NCBI RefSeq assembly: GCF_963555915.1
Contig: NZ_CAUVXL010000104.1
Span: 1 to 63,495, forward strand
From: Protofrankia sp963555915
GTDB lineage: Bacteria; Actinomycetota; Actinomycetes; Frankiales; Frankiaceae
Direction: 5' to 3'
Length of the DNA: 63,495 nt
Positions 44,988 through 53,742 of this stretch are shown piece by piece. The translations under genes and the position numbers were made by a program. A model generated the notes under the pieces. It made no database searches. It was not told the origin of the DNA and worked only from the letters and a program-made list of their open reading frames with translations. The stretch's first letter is position 1. Every line of letters begins with the position of its first letter.

Positions 44988-46217
44988 GTGAGAATGATTG
45001 ACGATCTACCGGTTGACGGACACCGGGTTCTCGTCCGCAGCGATCTGAACGTTCCGCTGGACCGTTCCGGCGACACGCCCCGCATCACCGATGACGGGCG
45101 GGTGCGCGCAAGCGTCCCCACGATCCGGGCACTGGCGGACCGGGGCGCCCGGGTGGTCGTCTGTTCCCACCTGGGGCGACCCAAGGGCGTGCCGGACCCG
45201 GCGTACTCGCTTGCCCCGGTTGCCGGGCGGCTCGCGCAGCTGCTCGGGCGGCCGGTCGCGTTCGCCGGTGGCAATGCTGGCGGTAGCGCTGGCGGGGGTT
45301 CCGGCGGTGACATTGCCGGGCCTTATGCTCAGAAGATCGTCTCCGAGCTTGGCGACGGTGAGGTCGCGCTCCTGGAAAACCTGCGTTTCCATCCCGGTGA
45401 GACGAGTAAGGACCCGGCGGTACGCGCCGCGTTCGCCGACGAGCTCGCAGGCTTGGCCGAGTTCTACGTCGGCGACGCGTTCGGCGCCGTCCACCGGGCG
45501 CATGCCAGTGTCGTGGACGTACCCGAAAGGCTTCCGCACGCCGCCGGAGCGCTGGTGCGCGCCGAGTTGGAGGTGCTGGCGACCCTGGCCGGTTCCCCGG
45601 CCCGGCCCTACGTGGTCGTCCTGGGCGGGTCGAAGGTCAGCGACAAGCTCGCGGTGATCCGGGCGCTGCTGCCGAAAGTCGACGCTCTGCTGGTCGGCGG
45701 CGGGATGTGTTTCACCTTCCTGGCCGCGCAGGGACACGGCGTCGGCGGCTCGTTGTTGGAACCAAGCATGATCGATACCTGTAAGGACCTGCTGGGCGAG
45801 GCTGGGCACCGGATCGTGCTGCCGACCGATGTGGTGGTGGCGCAGGAGGTCTCGGCCGACGCGGTCACCGCGGTGGTCCCGGCCGATGCCATTCCCGATG
45901 CTGGCAAGGGCCTCGACATCGGCCCGGCGTCGGTGGCGCTGTTCGCCGATCGGTTGCGCGGTGCCCGCACCGTGTTCTGGAACGGTCCGATGGGCGTGTT
46001 CGAGCTCCCGCCGTTCGCGGCGGGTACCCGGGGTGTGGCCGAGGCCATCGCCCGGATTGACGGCCTGACCGTCGTCGGCGGCGGCGATTCGGCCGCAGCT
46101 GTGCGTGCTCTTGGCATTCCCGAGGAGGCTTTCAGTCATATTTCTACCGGAGGTGGTGCCAGCCTCGAATATCTGGAGGGCACGGTCCTGCCCGGTCTCG
46201 CAGCGTTGGACGCGTGA
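44988..46217 (+). CDS. pgk: Phosphoglycerate kinase
   Basis: A 409-residue enzyme making ATP and 3-phosphoglycerate from 1,3-bisphosphoglycerate. Conserved parts are HRVLVRSDLNVPLD, CSHLGRPKG, LLENLRFHPGE, DAFGAVHRAHAS, LGGSKVSDKLAVIRALL, WNGPMGVFELPPF and VVGGGDSAAAV. A Gly/Ala-rich insertion (AGGNAGGSAGGGSGGDIAG) near residue 95 is unusual and comes from repeated GGTGGC-type DNA. GTG 44988 is chosen with GGAG upstream; ATG 44994 is also possible. The stop overlaps the tpiA start. Confidence 0.96.
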   Translation: MRMIDDLPVDGHRVLVRSDLNVPLDRSGDTPRITDDGRVRASVPTIRALADRGARVVVCSHLGRPKGVPDPAYSLAPVAGRLAQLLGRPVAFAGGNAGGSAGGGSGGDIAGPYAQKIVSELGDGEVALLENLRFHPGETSKDPAVRAAFADELAGLAEFYVGDAFGAVHRAHASVVDVPERLPHAAGALVRAELEVLATLAGSPARPYVVVLGGSKVSDKLAVIRALLPKVDALLVGGGMCFTFLAAQGHGVGGSLLEPSMIDTCKDLLGEAGHRIVLPTDVVVAQEVSADAVTAVVPADAIPDAGKGLDIGPASVALFADRLRGARTVFWNGPMGVFELPPFAAGTRGVAEAIARIDGLTVVGGGDSAAAVRALGIPEEAFSHISTGGGASLEYLEGTVLPGLAALDA

Positions 46218-47038
46218 TGGCGACTGACAAGCGGGCCGGTGCCAGCAGGAAGCAGCGCGGAAGCGGACGGCGCACCCTGGTCGCGGGTAACTGGAAGATG
46301 AACCTCAACCACCTTGAGGCGATAGCGCTCGTCCAGAAGGTGGCCTTTGACCTGAAGCCGGCCGAGTTGGACAATGCCGAGGTCGTCGTACTGCCTCCCT
46401 TCACGGACATGCGCAGCGTCCAAACCCTCATCGACGGTGACAAGTTGGCCATCGGGTACGGCGCGCAGGATCTCTCCCCGCACAGCTCAGGTGCCCACAC
46501 CGGCGACATCAGCGGTTCGATGCTCGCCCGGCTGGGATGCGACTATGTGGTGGTCGGTCACTCCGAACGCCGCGCCGACCACCACGAGGACGACGCGTTG
46601 GTGGCGGCCAAGGCACGGGCCGCCTACAGCCACGGGATCACCCCGATCCTGTGCGTGGGCGAGCCCGAAGCGGTGCGGGTCGCGGGTGATCACGTCACCC
46701 ATGTTCTCGATCAACTTGACGGTTCGCTCGACGGGATCACCCCAGAGCAGGCACAGACACTGGTCGTCGCCTATGAACCGGTATGGGCGATCGGCACTGG
46801 GCGGACCGCCTCCGCCCAGGACGCACAGGACATGTGCGTTGCGATCCGGGGCCGGCTCGCCAAGCATTTCGGTCCGGCGACCGCCGCCGTCGTCCGCATC
46901 CTCTACGGCGGGTCGGTGAAGGCCTCGAGCGCGCCTGAGTTGTTCACCCAGCCCGACGTGGACGGCGGTCTCGTCGGCGGTGCGAGTCTGGACGCGGCGG
47001 AGTTCGCGGCGATCGTTCGCAGCGCCCCGCCGAGCTAG
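46217..47038 (+). CDS. tpiA: Triosephosphate isomerase
   Basis: A 273-residue isomerase with VAGNWKMNLNHLEA (catalytic Lys), VVGHSERRADHHE (catalytic His), VAYEPVWAIGTGRTAS (catalytic Glu) and YGGSVKASSAPELF. A basic N-terminal extension (TDKRAGASRKQRGSGRR) precedes the fold. ATG 46217 shares bases with the pgk stop (TGATG); GTG 46214 is an alternative. Its last 19 bases, including the stop codon, are duplicated directly downstream. Confidence 0.96.
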   Translation: MATDKRAGASRKQRGSGRRTLVAGNWKMNLNHLEAIALVQKVAFDLKPAELDNAEVVVLPPFTDMRSVQTLIDGDKLAIGYGAQDLSPHSSGAHTGDISGSMLARLGCDYVVVGHSERRADHHEDDALVAAKARAAYSHGITPILCVGEPEAVRVAGDHVTHVLDQLDGSLDGITPEQAQTLVVAYEPVWAIGTGRTASAQDAQDMCVAIRGRLAKHFGPATAAVVRILYGGSVKASSAPELFTQPDVDGGLVGGASLDAAEFAAIVRSAPPS

Positions 47039-47057
47039 GCAGCGCCCCGCCGAGCTA
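47019..47057. repeat. 20-base tandem duplication of the tpiA 3' end
   Basis: GCAGCGCCCCGCCGAGCTA occurs at 47019-47037 and again at 47039-47057, so the end of tpiA including most of its stop codon is repeated. The second copy abuts the first palindromic element of the pair that follows. Confidence 0.9.
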
Positions 47058-47060
47058 GCG

Positions 47061-47180
47061 GGCCGAAGGCGGCGCGATCATGGTTTTTTCGCGCCGCCGG
47101 AGGCCGAGGTCCCCGAGTCGCTGGGCCGAAGGCGGCGCGATCATGGTTTTTTCGCGCCGCCGGAGGCCGAGGTCCCCGGG
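47061..47180. repeat. Two tandem palindromic elements, copies B and C
   Basis: Two nearly identical units with a 63-base period. Each has stem GGCGGCGCGA / TCGCGCCGCC (47068-47077 with 47089-47098; 47131-47140 with 47152-47161) and loop TCATGGTTTTT. Flanks GGGCCGAA and GGAGGCCGAGGTCCCC are shared with copies A and D. They lie just after tpiA and could act as its terminator. Confidence 0.9.
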
Positions 47181-47319
47181 TCGTCGACGACCTGACCGGG
47201 TGACCAATTGACCGGGTGACGATTGGTGCGACCGGTGCGGCAGGCGGTCTGATCCGGGTGTGCTTGGGTGGCTCCGGTGGCGGGATGCGGTCCCGCCGGG
47301 AAGGGGCTCAGCGCAGACC

Positions 47320-49077
47320 ATGCTACGCAAGCATGCGATCACCCGGGTCGGCACCGCCGTGGCGCTCCTCGGCCTCGTTGCGGTCGCCTGCACCGGCGCG
47401 GGGCACGATGGGCAGGCATCGTCCGACCCGCCGGGTCCACCCGCCGCGGTCAGTACCCGGATCATCGCGCCTTCGAATCGGACCGGCGGGACGTTGCGTG
47501 TGGTGATGACCGCCGACTGTGATTCCTGGGACCCGCAGCGGACGTCGGCTGTCCACTGCTGGAACCAGGAACGCTGGATTTTCCGACAGCTGGTGACCTA
47601 CACCGCGAGCGCCGGCGTCGCCAAACTGGCCGGGGACCTCGCCACCGATGTGCCCACGTCCAAGGACCTGCGCACCTGGACCTACACCATCCGCGAGGGG
47701 TTGACCTTCGAGGACGGCACGCCGATCACCTCCAGGGACATCAAGTACGGGATCGAGCGGGCGTTCGCCACCGATGTGATCACTGGTGGTCCCGGTGAGG
47801 TGACGGCGTTGCTCGCGGACGGCAACACCCCCTATCCAGGGCCCTACCAGGACCCGGCTCCCGACCGACTCGGTCTCAGCTCGGTCCAGACGCCCGACGA
47901 CCGGACCATCACGTTCCGGCTGAACCGACCCTTCGCGGACTGGAACCTTGTCATGGCCTCGCCGGTCTCGACCCCGGTGCCGCGTGCCCATGACACGGCC
48001 GCCGGGTACGGAGCACGTCCGGTTGCCTCCGGACCGTACAAGATCGAAAATTATCGGCCGGGTGAGTCGCTCACCCTTGTGCGCAACCCGCGCTGGACCC
48101 CGCAGGGCGACCCGAACCGCTCTGCCCATCCGGACCGCATCGTGGAGCGGATGGGGCTTTCCGCCGCCGACATCGACAACCGGATCCTCACCGATCAGGC
48201 CGACGTCTCCGGTGACCAGGCCGGCGTGGGTGCCCAGGCCGCAGCCCGGATCGTCGCCAACCCGAGTCTGCGCGCGGAGCGCACCGTCGAGGCTCCCACC
48301 GGCATCCTGCGCTACCTGGCAGTGGTGACCACGGTTGCGCCGTTCAACGACATCCATTGCCGCAGTGCTGTTGCATGGGCGCTTGACAAGCGGGCCCAAC
48401 AGGCGGCCCGGGGTGGCCCGACCGCCGGCGGGGAGATCGCCACCACGTTGCTCACGCCGCCCGTGCGGTACTACTCCTGGTTCGATCTCTTCCCGACTCC
48501 GGGTGCCGGCGGCAACGTTTCCAGGGCCAGGGAGGAACTCGCGGCCTGCGGCCGGCCCGTCGGCTTCGCCACGACGCTCGTCACCGGGTCGGCGGCGCTG
48601 GACGTCGCCCAGGCGGAGGCGGTCCGCAGTTCCTTGGCCCGGGTCGGTATCACGGTCACGATCAGCGTTTTGGATGATCAACACTACGCCGCCGCGGTGA
48701 CCGGGATGCCTGACCGTACGCACGCCATGAAATACGGTCTCGTGCTGGCGGCCCGGCGTGGGTACCGCGCGGCACCGTACGCCTTTCTCGCCCCGCTCGC
48801 CGATGGACGCCAGATCAGCCCCCAGAACAACGTCAACATCGCCGAGCTGGATCAGCCCGCGGTCAATGCGGATCTGGACCGCGCCATCCGGACGGCGGAC
48901 GGGGATGATGCGGCCGGCGTCTGGACGGCGTTGGATCGGGCGGTCGTGGCGTCTGGTGCCTACATCCCGTTGCTCTACGACCAGGCGCTCAACGTCTACA
49001 GCGATCGGCTCACCAACATCCACTACTCGGCGGCCTTTATGATGGTGGACCTCACCTCGCTCGGTGTCGTCCCGTAG
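47320..49077 (+). CDS. Peptide/oligopeptide ABC transporter substrate-binding lipoprotein (SBP_bac_5)
   Basis: A 585-residue family 5 extracellular binding protein. A signal peptide with lipobox AVAC ends at LVAVACTGAG; then GGTLRVVMTADCDSWDPQRT, LTFEDGTPITSRDIKYGIERAF, RNPRWTPQGDPNR, and FNDIHCRSAVAWALDKRA are typical. ATG 47320 is chosen; the frame is open upstream. No permease or ATPase genes are nearby, so it is either an orphan binding protein or one that works with a distant transporter. It sits between tpiA and secG, an uncommon place, and resembles a second binding protein after secG. Confidence 0.9.
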   Translation: MLRKHAITRVGTAVALLGLVAVACTGAGHDGQASSDPPGPPAAVSTRIIAPSNRTGGTLRVVMTADCDSWDPQRTSAVHCWNQERWIFRQLVTYTASAGVAKLAGDLATDVPTSKDLRTWTYTIREGLTFEDGTPITSRDIKYGIERAFATDVITGGPGEVTALLADGNTPYPGPYQDPAPDRLGLSSVQTPDDRTITFRLNRPFADWNLVMASPVSTPVPRAHDTAAGYGARPVASGPYKIENYRPGESLTLVRNPRWTPQGDPNRSAHPDRIVERMGLSAADIDNRILTDQADVSGDQAGVGAQAAARIVANPSLRAERTVEAPTGILRYLAVVTTVAPFNDIHCRSAVAWALDKRAQQAARGGPTAGGEIATTLLTPPVRYYSWFDLFPTPGAGGNVSRAREELAACGRPVGFATTLVTGSAALDVAQAEAVRSSLARVGITVTISVLDDQHYAAAVTGMPDRTHAMKYGLVLAARRGYRAAPYAFLAPLADGRQISPQNNVNIAELDQPAVNADLDRAIRTADGDDAAGVWTALDRAVVASGAYIPLLYDQALNVYSDRLTNIHYSAAFMMVDLTSLGVVP

Positions 49078-49202
49078 TGAACGGATGTCCAGACGGTCAT
49101 CGCCGCCGGGGTGGCGCGCCGTTCCTGCGACCGGAACGCCGTGATGTAACTTGGCACGATTGTTGTACCCCTCCAACGATGGCGCGGGAGCAGGTCTAAG
49201 AG

Positions 49203-49433
49203 ATGACTGTTGGGCTGTCCATTGCCCTGATCATCACGAGTGTGCTGCTGGTGCTGCTCGTGTTGCTGCACCGGGCCAAGGGGGGCGGGCTGTCGACGGT
49301 GTTCGGCGGTGGCGTGTCCTCCTCGCTCGGGGGTTCTTCGGTTGTGGAGAAGAACCTCGATCGGCTGACGATTGCCGTCGCGCTGATCTGGATCACTTGC
49401 ATCATCGGCCTGGGTCTCCTTCTCAAGGAGTGA
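49203..49433 (+). CDS. secG: Preprotein translocase subunit SecG
   Basis: A 76-residue protein with two hydrophobic segments (LIITSVLLVLLVLLHRAKGG, and TIAVALIWITCIIGLGLLL) and the conserved cytoplasmic loop GGGLSTVFGGGVSSSLGGSS. This is the full SecG pattern. It follows the glycolytic gene block, as is usual in actinobacteria. The stop overlaps the start of the next lipoprotein gene by four bases. Confidence 0.94.
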   Translation: MTVGLSIALIITSVLLVLLVLLHRAKGGGLSTVFGGGVSSSLGGSSVVEKNLDRLTIAVALIWITCIIGLGLLLKE

Positions 49434-51241
49434 GCGGCCTTGGACAGACACGAACGCCGGCCTCGGCGCTCCTCGCCTGCCTGGCTGTCCTTTTCGGGGT
49501 TGCCGCTGCCTGCGCCGGTGTTGATCCCGTTCCTGGGCCTGGGCCTGGGCCGGGTCCGGGCCCAGGCCCGGTCCGGCCGGTCACCGCCACAGTGACCTCT
49601 GAGCCGACGGACAAGCCCGGCGGCACGCTACGGCTGGTCGGTGCCGCGATGCCCAGCGGTGACCCGGGCTGGGCGGCCGATGCCGGTGCGAGGATGCTGG
49701 TGCGGCTGGTCTCGCGCCAGCTGTACTCCTACCGTGCGAGCGCCGACCCGGTCTTCGCCGCGGCGCCCCAGCCCGACCTGGCTGTCGGTGCGCCCGTGGT
49801 CAGCGAGGGCGGGAAGGTCTACACGGTCATCCTGCGCTCGTCGGTGCGGTGGGATACCCCGGGGGTCAGGCGGGTGACCGCGACCGATGTCGCCCGCGGC
49901 ATCAAACGGTTGTGCACCCCGCCGAAACCGTCGCCTATGGGTGGCTACTTCGCCGCTACCGTCACGGGCTTCGCCGCCTACTGCGACGAGCTCGGGCGGA
50001 CGCCGCCAGCTGGTGCGCGTGACTTCATCGAGCATCGCGAGATCAGCGGCGTCCAGGTCATCGGCGACGAGACCCTTGAGTTCCACCTGCTTGAGCCGGC
50101 CGCCGACTTCACCGATGTGCTGGCCCTGCCGGCGGCGTCAGCGGTACCACTGGAAGCTCTTGCCTACCCACCGGATTCATCCAGTTACTTTGAGCACCTC
50201 ATCTCCGACGGTCCCTACCACTTTGGCGCCGGGGTGAACGACGAGGCATATAGCCTGTCGCGCAATCCGGCGTGGATCGCGTCATCGGACGGGGTCCGCC
50301 CGGCACTTGCCGATCACGTCACGGTGCGTACCAACATCGACGCCGCTGCCGCCCAGGCCGAGATCGAAGCCGGACGGGCCGACATGGCCCTCGACAGCTC
50401 CGTTCCCGCTGGGGACGTGGCGGGGCTCGACGCCCGCGTTGACGGCAGATTGTCGACGGACGGCCCAGGATCCACCGTGGCGCTCACCGTAGGGCTGCAC
50501 GGCCCCGCCTCCGCCGCGCTACGCGTCAGCGCCGTCCGGGTGGCGCTCGCCTACTGTGTGGACCGCGCCAGTGTCGCAGCGGCTCTCGGCGGGCCGGTCA
50601 CCGCCACCACCACCGCGCAGCTGTTGGCGGCCCCGATGGTCGGCTACCAGCCGCGGGATCCCTACCCCACCCTCGGGTCAACCGGTGATGCGACGCGGTG
50701 CCGAGACGGGACGCGCGCCGCGCCCGGGGGTCCGCTCACCACCGTGACCCTTCTCACCACCGACTCGGCGTCGGACGCGGCCGTGGCGACCGCGCTGGCG
50801 GCGGGCTTCGCCCGGGCGGGCGTGACACTGCGGGTCATCGCTGTGGCTGCCGCCGACTACCCGCGTGCCGCGGTAGCCCCCGACAGCCAGACCTGGGACC
50901 TCGCCCTCACCACAGTGACACCACAGTGGTTCGGCAACGCCGGGCGTACCGTGTTCCAGCCCCTGCTGGAGCCGGCGTGGTCGGGGCCCCGACCTGCCGA
51001 CGGCGGATACCGTAACGAACGGATCACCCTGTCCCTACACGATGCGCTCGCCGAGCGTGACGCTGCTACTGCCAACACCCGGTGGGGCGATCTGGAACGG
51101 GAGCTGCTCACCGACGTCGCGGTTATCCCGCTGGCCGTTACCGTTGTGCCGCGTATGCACAGCGTCAACGTCCGCGGTTTCCTGCGGCTGGGCTCGCTCG
51201 ACAACGGTGATCCCACCGGCGTATCCATGGGTATTGCGTGA
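49430..51241 (+). CDS. Second SBP_bac_5-type substrate-binding lipoprotein
   Basis: A 603-residue exported binding protein. The GTG start at 49430 overlaps the secG stop; the ribosome-binding AAGGAG directly touches it, so the spacing is odd. A signal peptide has the lipobox AAAC (FGVAAACAG); a PGPGPG repeat linker follows. The body shows GGTLRLVGAAMPSGDPGWAA, VTATDVARGIKRLC, LSDGPYHF-like LISDGPYHFGAG, and RVALAYCVDRASVAAALG. No transporter permease genes accompany it. It is a diverged relative of the lipoprotein upstream of secG. Confidence 0.85.
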   Translation: MSGLGQTRTPASALLACLAVLFGVAAACAGVDPVPGPGPGPGPGPGPVRPVTATVTSEPTDKPGGTLRLVGAAMPSGDPGWAADAGARMLVRLVSRQLYSYRASADPVFAAAPQPDLAVGAPVVSEGGKVYTVILRSSVRWDTPGVRRVTATDVARGIKRLCTPPKPSPMGGYFAATVTGFAAYCDELGRTPPAGARDFIEHREISGVQVIGDETLEFHLLEPAADFTDVLALPAASAVPLEALAYPPDSSSYFEHLISDGPYHFGAGVNDEAYSLSRNPAWIASSDGVRPALADHVTVRTNIDAAAAQAEIEAGRADMALDSSVPAGDVAGLDARVDGRLSTDGPGSTVALTVGLHGPASAALRVSAVRVALAYCVDRASVAAALGGPVTATTTAQLLAAPMVGYQPRDPYPTLGSTGDATRCRDGTRAAPGGPLTTVTLLTTDSASDAAVATALAAGFARAGVTLRVIAVAAADYPRAAVAPDSQTWDLALTTVTPQWFGNAGRTVFQPLLEPAWSGPRPADGGYRNERITLSLHDALAERDAATANTRWGDLERELLTDVAVIPLAVTVVPRMHSVNVRGFLRLGSLDNGDPTGVSMGIA

Positions 51242-51404
51242 GAGGTTCGCTTACAGTGACCTGAAACCGTCGTGAGGATGACCGGCGGTGGTGGGTGCGA
51301 CGAGGTCGACCCATCTCGTCTTACACTCGGTCAGGCCGAACCGGCAGACGCTGGGGGCCGGGTCCGGAGTCAACAGAGGGACGAGACAAAGGAGTAGACG
51401 GACC

Positions 51405-51740
51405 GTGGCAGGTGGTAACGCCATCCGAGGAAGTCGGGTAGGAGCGGGACCGATGGGGGAGGCTGAACGGGGCGAGACCGCCCCGCGGCAGCGGATTTCC
51501 TTCTGGTGCGCCAATGATCACGAAACCAAGCCGTCGTTTGCCGCCGAGGCTGCGATTCCGGAGACCTGGGACTGCCCCAGCTGCGGGTTCCCGGCGGGCC
51601 GCGACCGCGACAACGCGCCCGCGCCGCCGAAGACCGAACCGTACAAGACCCATCTCGCCTATGTCCGGGAACGGCGTAACGAAAAGGACGGTGAGGCGAT
51701 TCTGGCCGAGGCCCTCGCCAAGCTGCGGGGCACCGCCTGA
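51405..51740 (+). CDS. rbpA: RNA polymerase-binding protein RbpA
   Basis: A 111-residue transcription factor that binds the principal sigma factor and RNA polymerase in actinobacteria. It begins VAGGNAIRGSRVGAGPMGEA at GTG 51405 with AAAGGAG upstream; the zinc-ribbon-like core has ISFWCANDHETKPSF and WDCPSCGFPAGRD, then PYKTHLAYVRERRNEKDGE, the sigma-interacting helix. The frame opens at 51288 but only this start fits the family. It follows the lipoprotein gene and precedes a strong hairpin. Confidence 0.96.
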   Translation: MAGGNAIRGSRVGAGPMGEAERGETAPRQRISFWCANDHETKPSFAAEAAIPETWDCPSCGFPAGRDRDNAPAPPKTEPYKTHLAYVRERRNEKDGEAILAEALAKLRGTA

Positions 51741-51768
51741 CCGTGAAGATCGGCTCGACCGTGAGCCT

Positions 51769-51812
51769 CGGCGTGGTACCGGTCGCAACGTCTACCGGTC
51801 GGTACCACGCCG
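51769..51812. terminator. Bidirectional terminator between rbpA and pgl
   Basis: Perfect 13-base arms CGGCGTGGTACCG and CGGTACCACGCCG flank an 18-base spacer, between the convergent rbpA and pgl genes. No T-run is present, as is common for this GC content. Confidence 0.7.
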
Positions 51813-51837
51813 ACCCGGCGGTCCCGACCCGGCCGGC

Positions 51838-52644
51838 CTACCGGCCCGGAGTCGGCATGGCCAGCGCGGGAACTCCGGCCGCCGCGGCACGGTCCAGCAG
51901 CCACAGGGTCCGTTCCCGACCCTGGGCACCCACCGCCGGGATCTCCATGGGGCATGCGCCCGCGAGTGCCCGGGTCACCGCGTCGGCCTTTGTTTCGCCG
52001 GCGGCGAGGACCCAGACCTCACGGGCCGCCTGGATGGCGGGGAACGTGAGGGTGATCCGGACCGGTGGTGGTTTAGGGGAGTCACGGACCGCGACAGTCG
52101 TTGCCCGGGCGTCCACGACCGGGGAGCCCGGGAAGATCGACGCCACGTGGCCGTCCGGTCCGATGCCGAGCAGCAGCACGTCAAAGGCCGGGGCCGCCGC
52201 CGTGGTGTCGGCCGTGCTCCTGGCGGGCGCAGGGGAGCCGGCGGTCGCGCGTCCGGCGAGGAGCCGCGCATAGGTGGTCGCGGCCGCGTCAGCGTCGGCT
52301 GTGCTGTCCGGGTCGCCCATCGTGAAGATCCGGGCCGGGTCAAGGGGCAGCGCGTTGAGCATGGCCGCTCGGGCCTGGCCGTCGTTGCGGTCGGTCGAGT
52401 CGAGGGGAACGAACCGCTCGTCGCCCCACCACACGTCGACCCGTGCCCAGTCGACCGCTGCGACGATCGGGCTGTCGCGGACCGCCCGAAGCGTCGCCGT
52501 GCCGATACCGCCACCGGTGAGTACCACCGACGCGGTGCCGCGGGCAGCCTGTGCCTCCTGGAGGTTGATGATCAGCCGGGCCGCGGTCGCGGCGGCGAGC
52601 AGGTCCGCGTCAGGATGGATGATCACTTGCGGTGGCGCGCCCAT
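51838..52644 (-). CDS. pgl: 6-phosphogluconolactonase
   Basis: A 268-residue enzyme of the oxidative pentose phosphate pathway. Features are VVLTGGGIGTATLRAV, VDVWWGDERFVPLDSTDRN and LLLGIGPDGHVASIFPGSP with the catalytic His. A Pro/Ala/Thr-rich insert (GSPAPARSTADTTAAAP) near residue 140 is unusual. Its start ATG 52644 shares a base with the opcA stop, so translation is coupled in the tal-zwf-opcA-pgl unit. Confidence 0.93.
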   Translation of the reverse strand: MGAPPQVIIHPDADLLAAATAARLIINLQEAQAARGTASVVLTGGGIGTATLRAVRDSPIVAAVDWARVDVWWGDERFVPLDSTDRNDGQARAAMLNALPLDPARIFTMGDPDSTADADAAATTYARLLAGRATAGSPAPARSTADTTAAAPAFDVLLLGIGPDGHVASIFPGSPVVDARATTVAVRDSPKPPPVRITLTFPAIQAAREVWVLAAGETKADAVTRALAGACPMEIPAVGAQGRERTLWLLDRAAAAGVPALAMPTPGR

Positions 52645-53654
52645 CAGCCAGCCGTCCCCGCGATCGTGCTCGCTGTTGCCGGACTGGCCGCGGTGCCCGT
52701 CATCGGGTCGCGCCAGATGTGTTCGCGGACCGGGGAACGGGACGCGAGACCTCCGATTCCACTCCAGGCCGCCAGAGCGTCGGCGTAGGGCCCGTCATGG
52801 TCAAGCCGGCGTAGCTCCTCGGCCAGGAGATCACCGAGGCCGCGTTCGGTCAGCGGCACGGCCCGGTCGGGCTGGCCGGGCCGCTTCAGTACCGCGGTGC
52901 GGGAGTCCTGTCGGGCGACTGTCAGCTCGCCGTCATCAAGATCAAATCGTACCTCGGCGAGCCCACGGTGTGCCTTCGTCTCCAGGTTGACCGCCAGGTT
53001 CAGGCGGTCGGAGAACCAACCGGACAGCAGACGGACACTGGGGTCGACGTCCCCTCCGACAATGGTGACCGCCCGCGGCTTCTCGATGAGCGAGTCGAAC
53101 GCGGCGGCTATCAAGGTCCGCCAGGCGGTCAGCCGCGTCCACGCAAGGTCGGTGTCGCCGGGCGCGAAGTCCGCCGCCCGCTGGCGCAGTGCGGCGATCG
53201 GGTCCTCCGCCACGGACGCGTCGGTGACCCGCCGGTCGGCGAAGACCCCGAGCGGATCGTAGGCGATGCGGTCCGGGGGAACATCGTGCCACCAGGTCAC
53301 CACGGGCGCGTCCGGTGCCAACAGTGGCAGGACCACCGACTCCGCGTGCAGGCTGAGGCGTCCGAACATCCGCATGACCACGGCCTCACCCGGCCCGAGC
53401 CGGCCACCGATGGAGACCTCGGCGTCCAGTCGCGAGTTGGAGGCGTCGATCTGGCGCCGGACGACGATGAGCAGGCGGCACGGATGGGCCGCCGCCGCCG
53501 TGGTCGCGGCGCTCTCGGCCACGCTGACGTGCTTCTCGTCCACCACGACCACAAGGGTCAGCGCCAGACCGAAGGCGAGCGCCCCGGCTGAGCGTCGTTC
53601 GGCCGCCAACGCCTTGACGACATCGGTGCCGGTCGTGTCCCACAGAGTTGTCAT
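52644..53654 (-). CDS. opcA: Glucose-6-phosphate dehydrogenase assembly protein OpcA
   Basis: A 336-residue OpcA, which in cyanobacteria and actinobacteria supports glucose-6-phosphate dehydrogenase activity. It begins LWDTTGTDVVKALAAERRSA and has HPCRLLIVV, VVLPLLAPDAPVVTWWHDVP, LAWTRLTAWRTLIAAAFD and a C-terminal EHIWRDPMTGTA with a low-complexity Ala/Thr tail. It lies directly after zwf on the minus strand, separated by 88 bases, as expected for its role. Confidence 0.94.
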   Translation of the reverse strand: MTTLWDTTGTDVVKALAAERRSAGALAFGLALTLVVVVDEKHVSVAESAATTAAAAHPCRLLIVVRRQIDASNSRLDAEVSIGGRLGPGEAVVMRMFGRLSLHAESVVLPLLAPDAPVVTWWHDVPPDRIAYDPLGVFADRRVTDASVAEDPIAALRQRAADFAPGDTDLAWTRLTAWRTLIAAAFDSLIEKPRAVTIVGGDVDPSVRLLSGWFSDRLNLAVNLETKAHRGLAEVRFDLDDGELTVARQDSRTAVLKRPGQPDRAVPLTERGLGDLLAEELRRLDHDGPYADALAAWSGIGGLASRSPVREHIWRDPMTGTAASPATASTIAGTAG

Positions 53655-53742
53655 GGCCGCCTCCGTGCTATCCGTGCGATCTGTGCCGTCCGGGTCGGCG
53701 GCCCTTCGGTCGTCGACGGGGCAGTGATCGTGGTCGCCGGCC

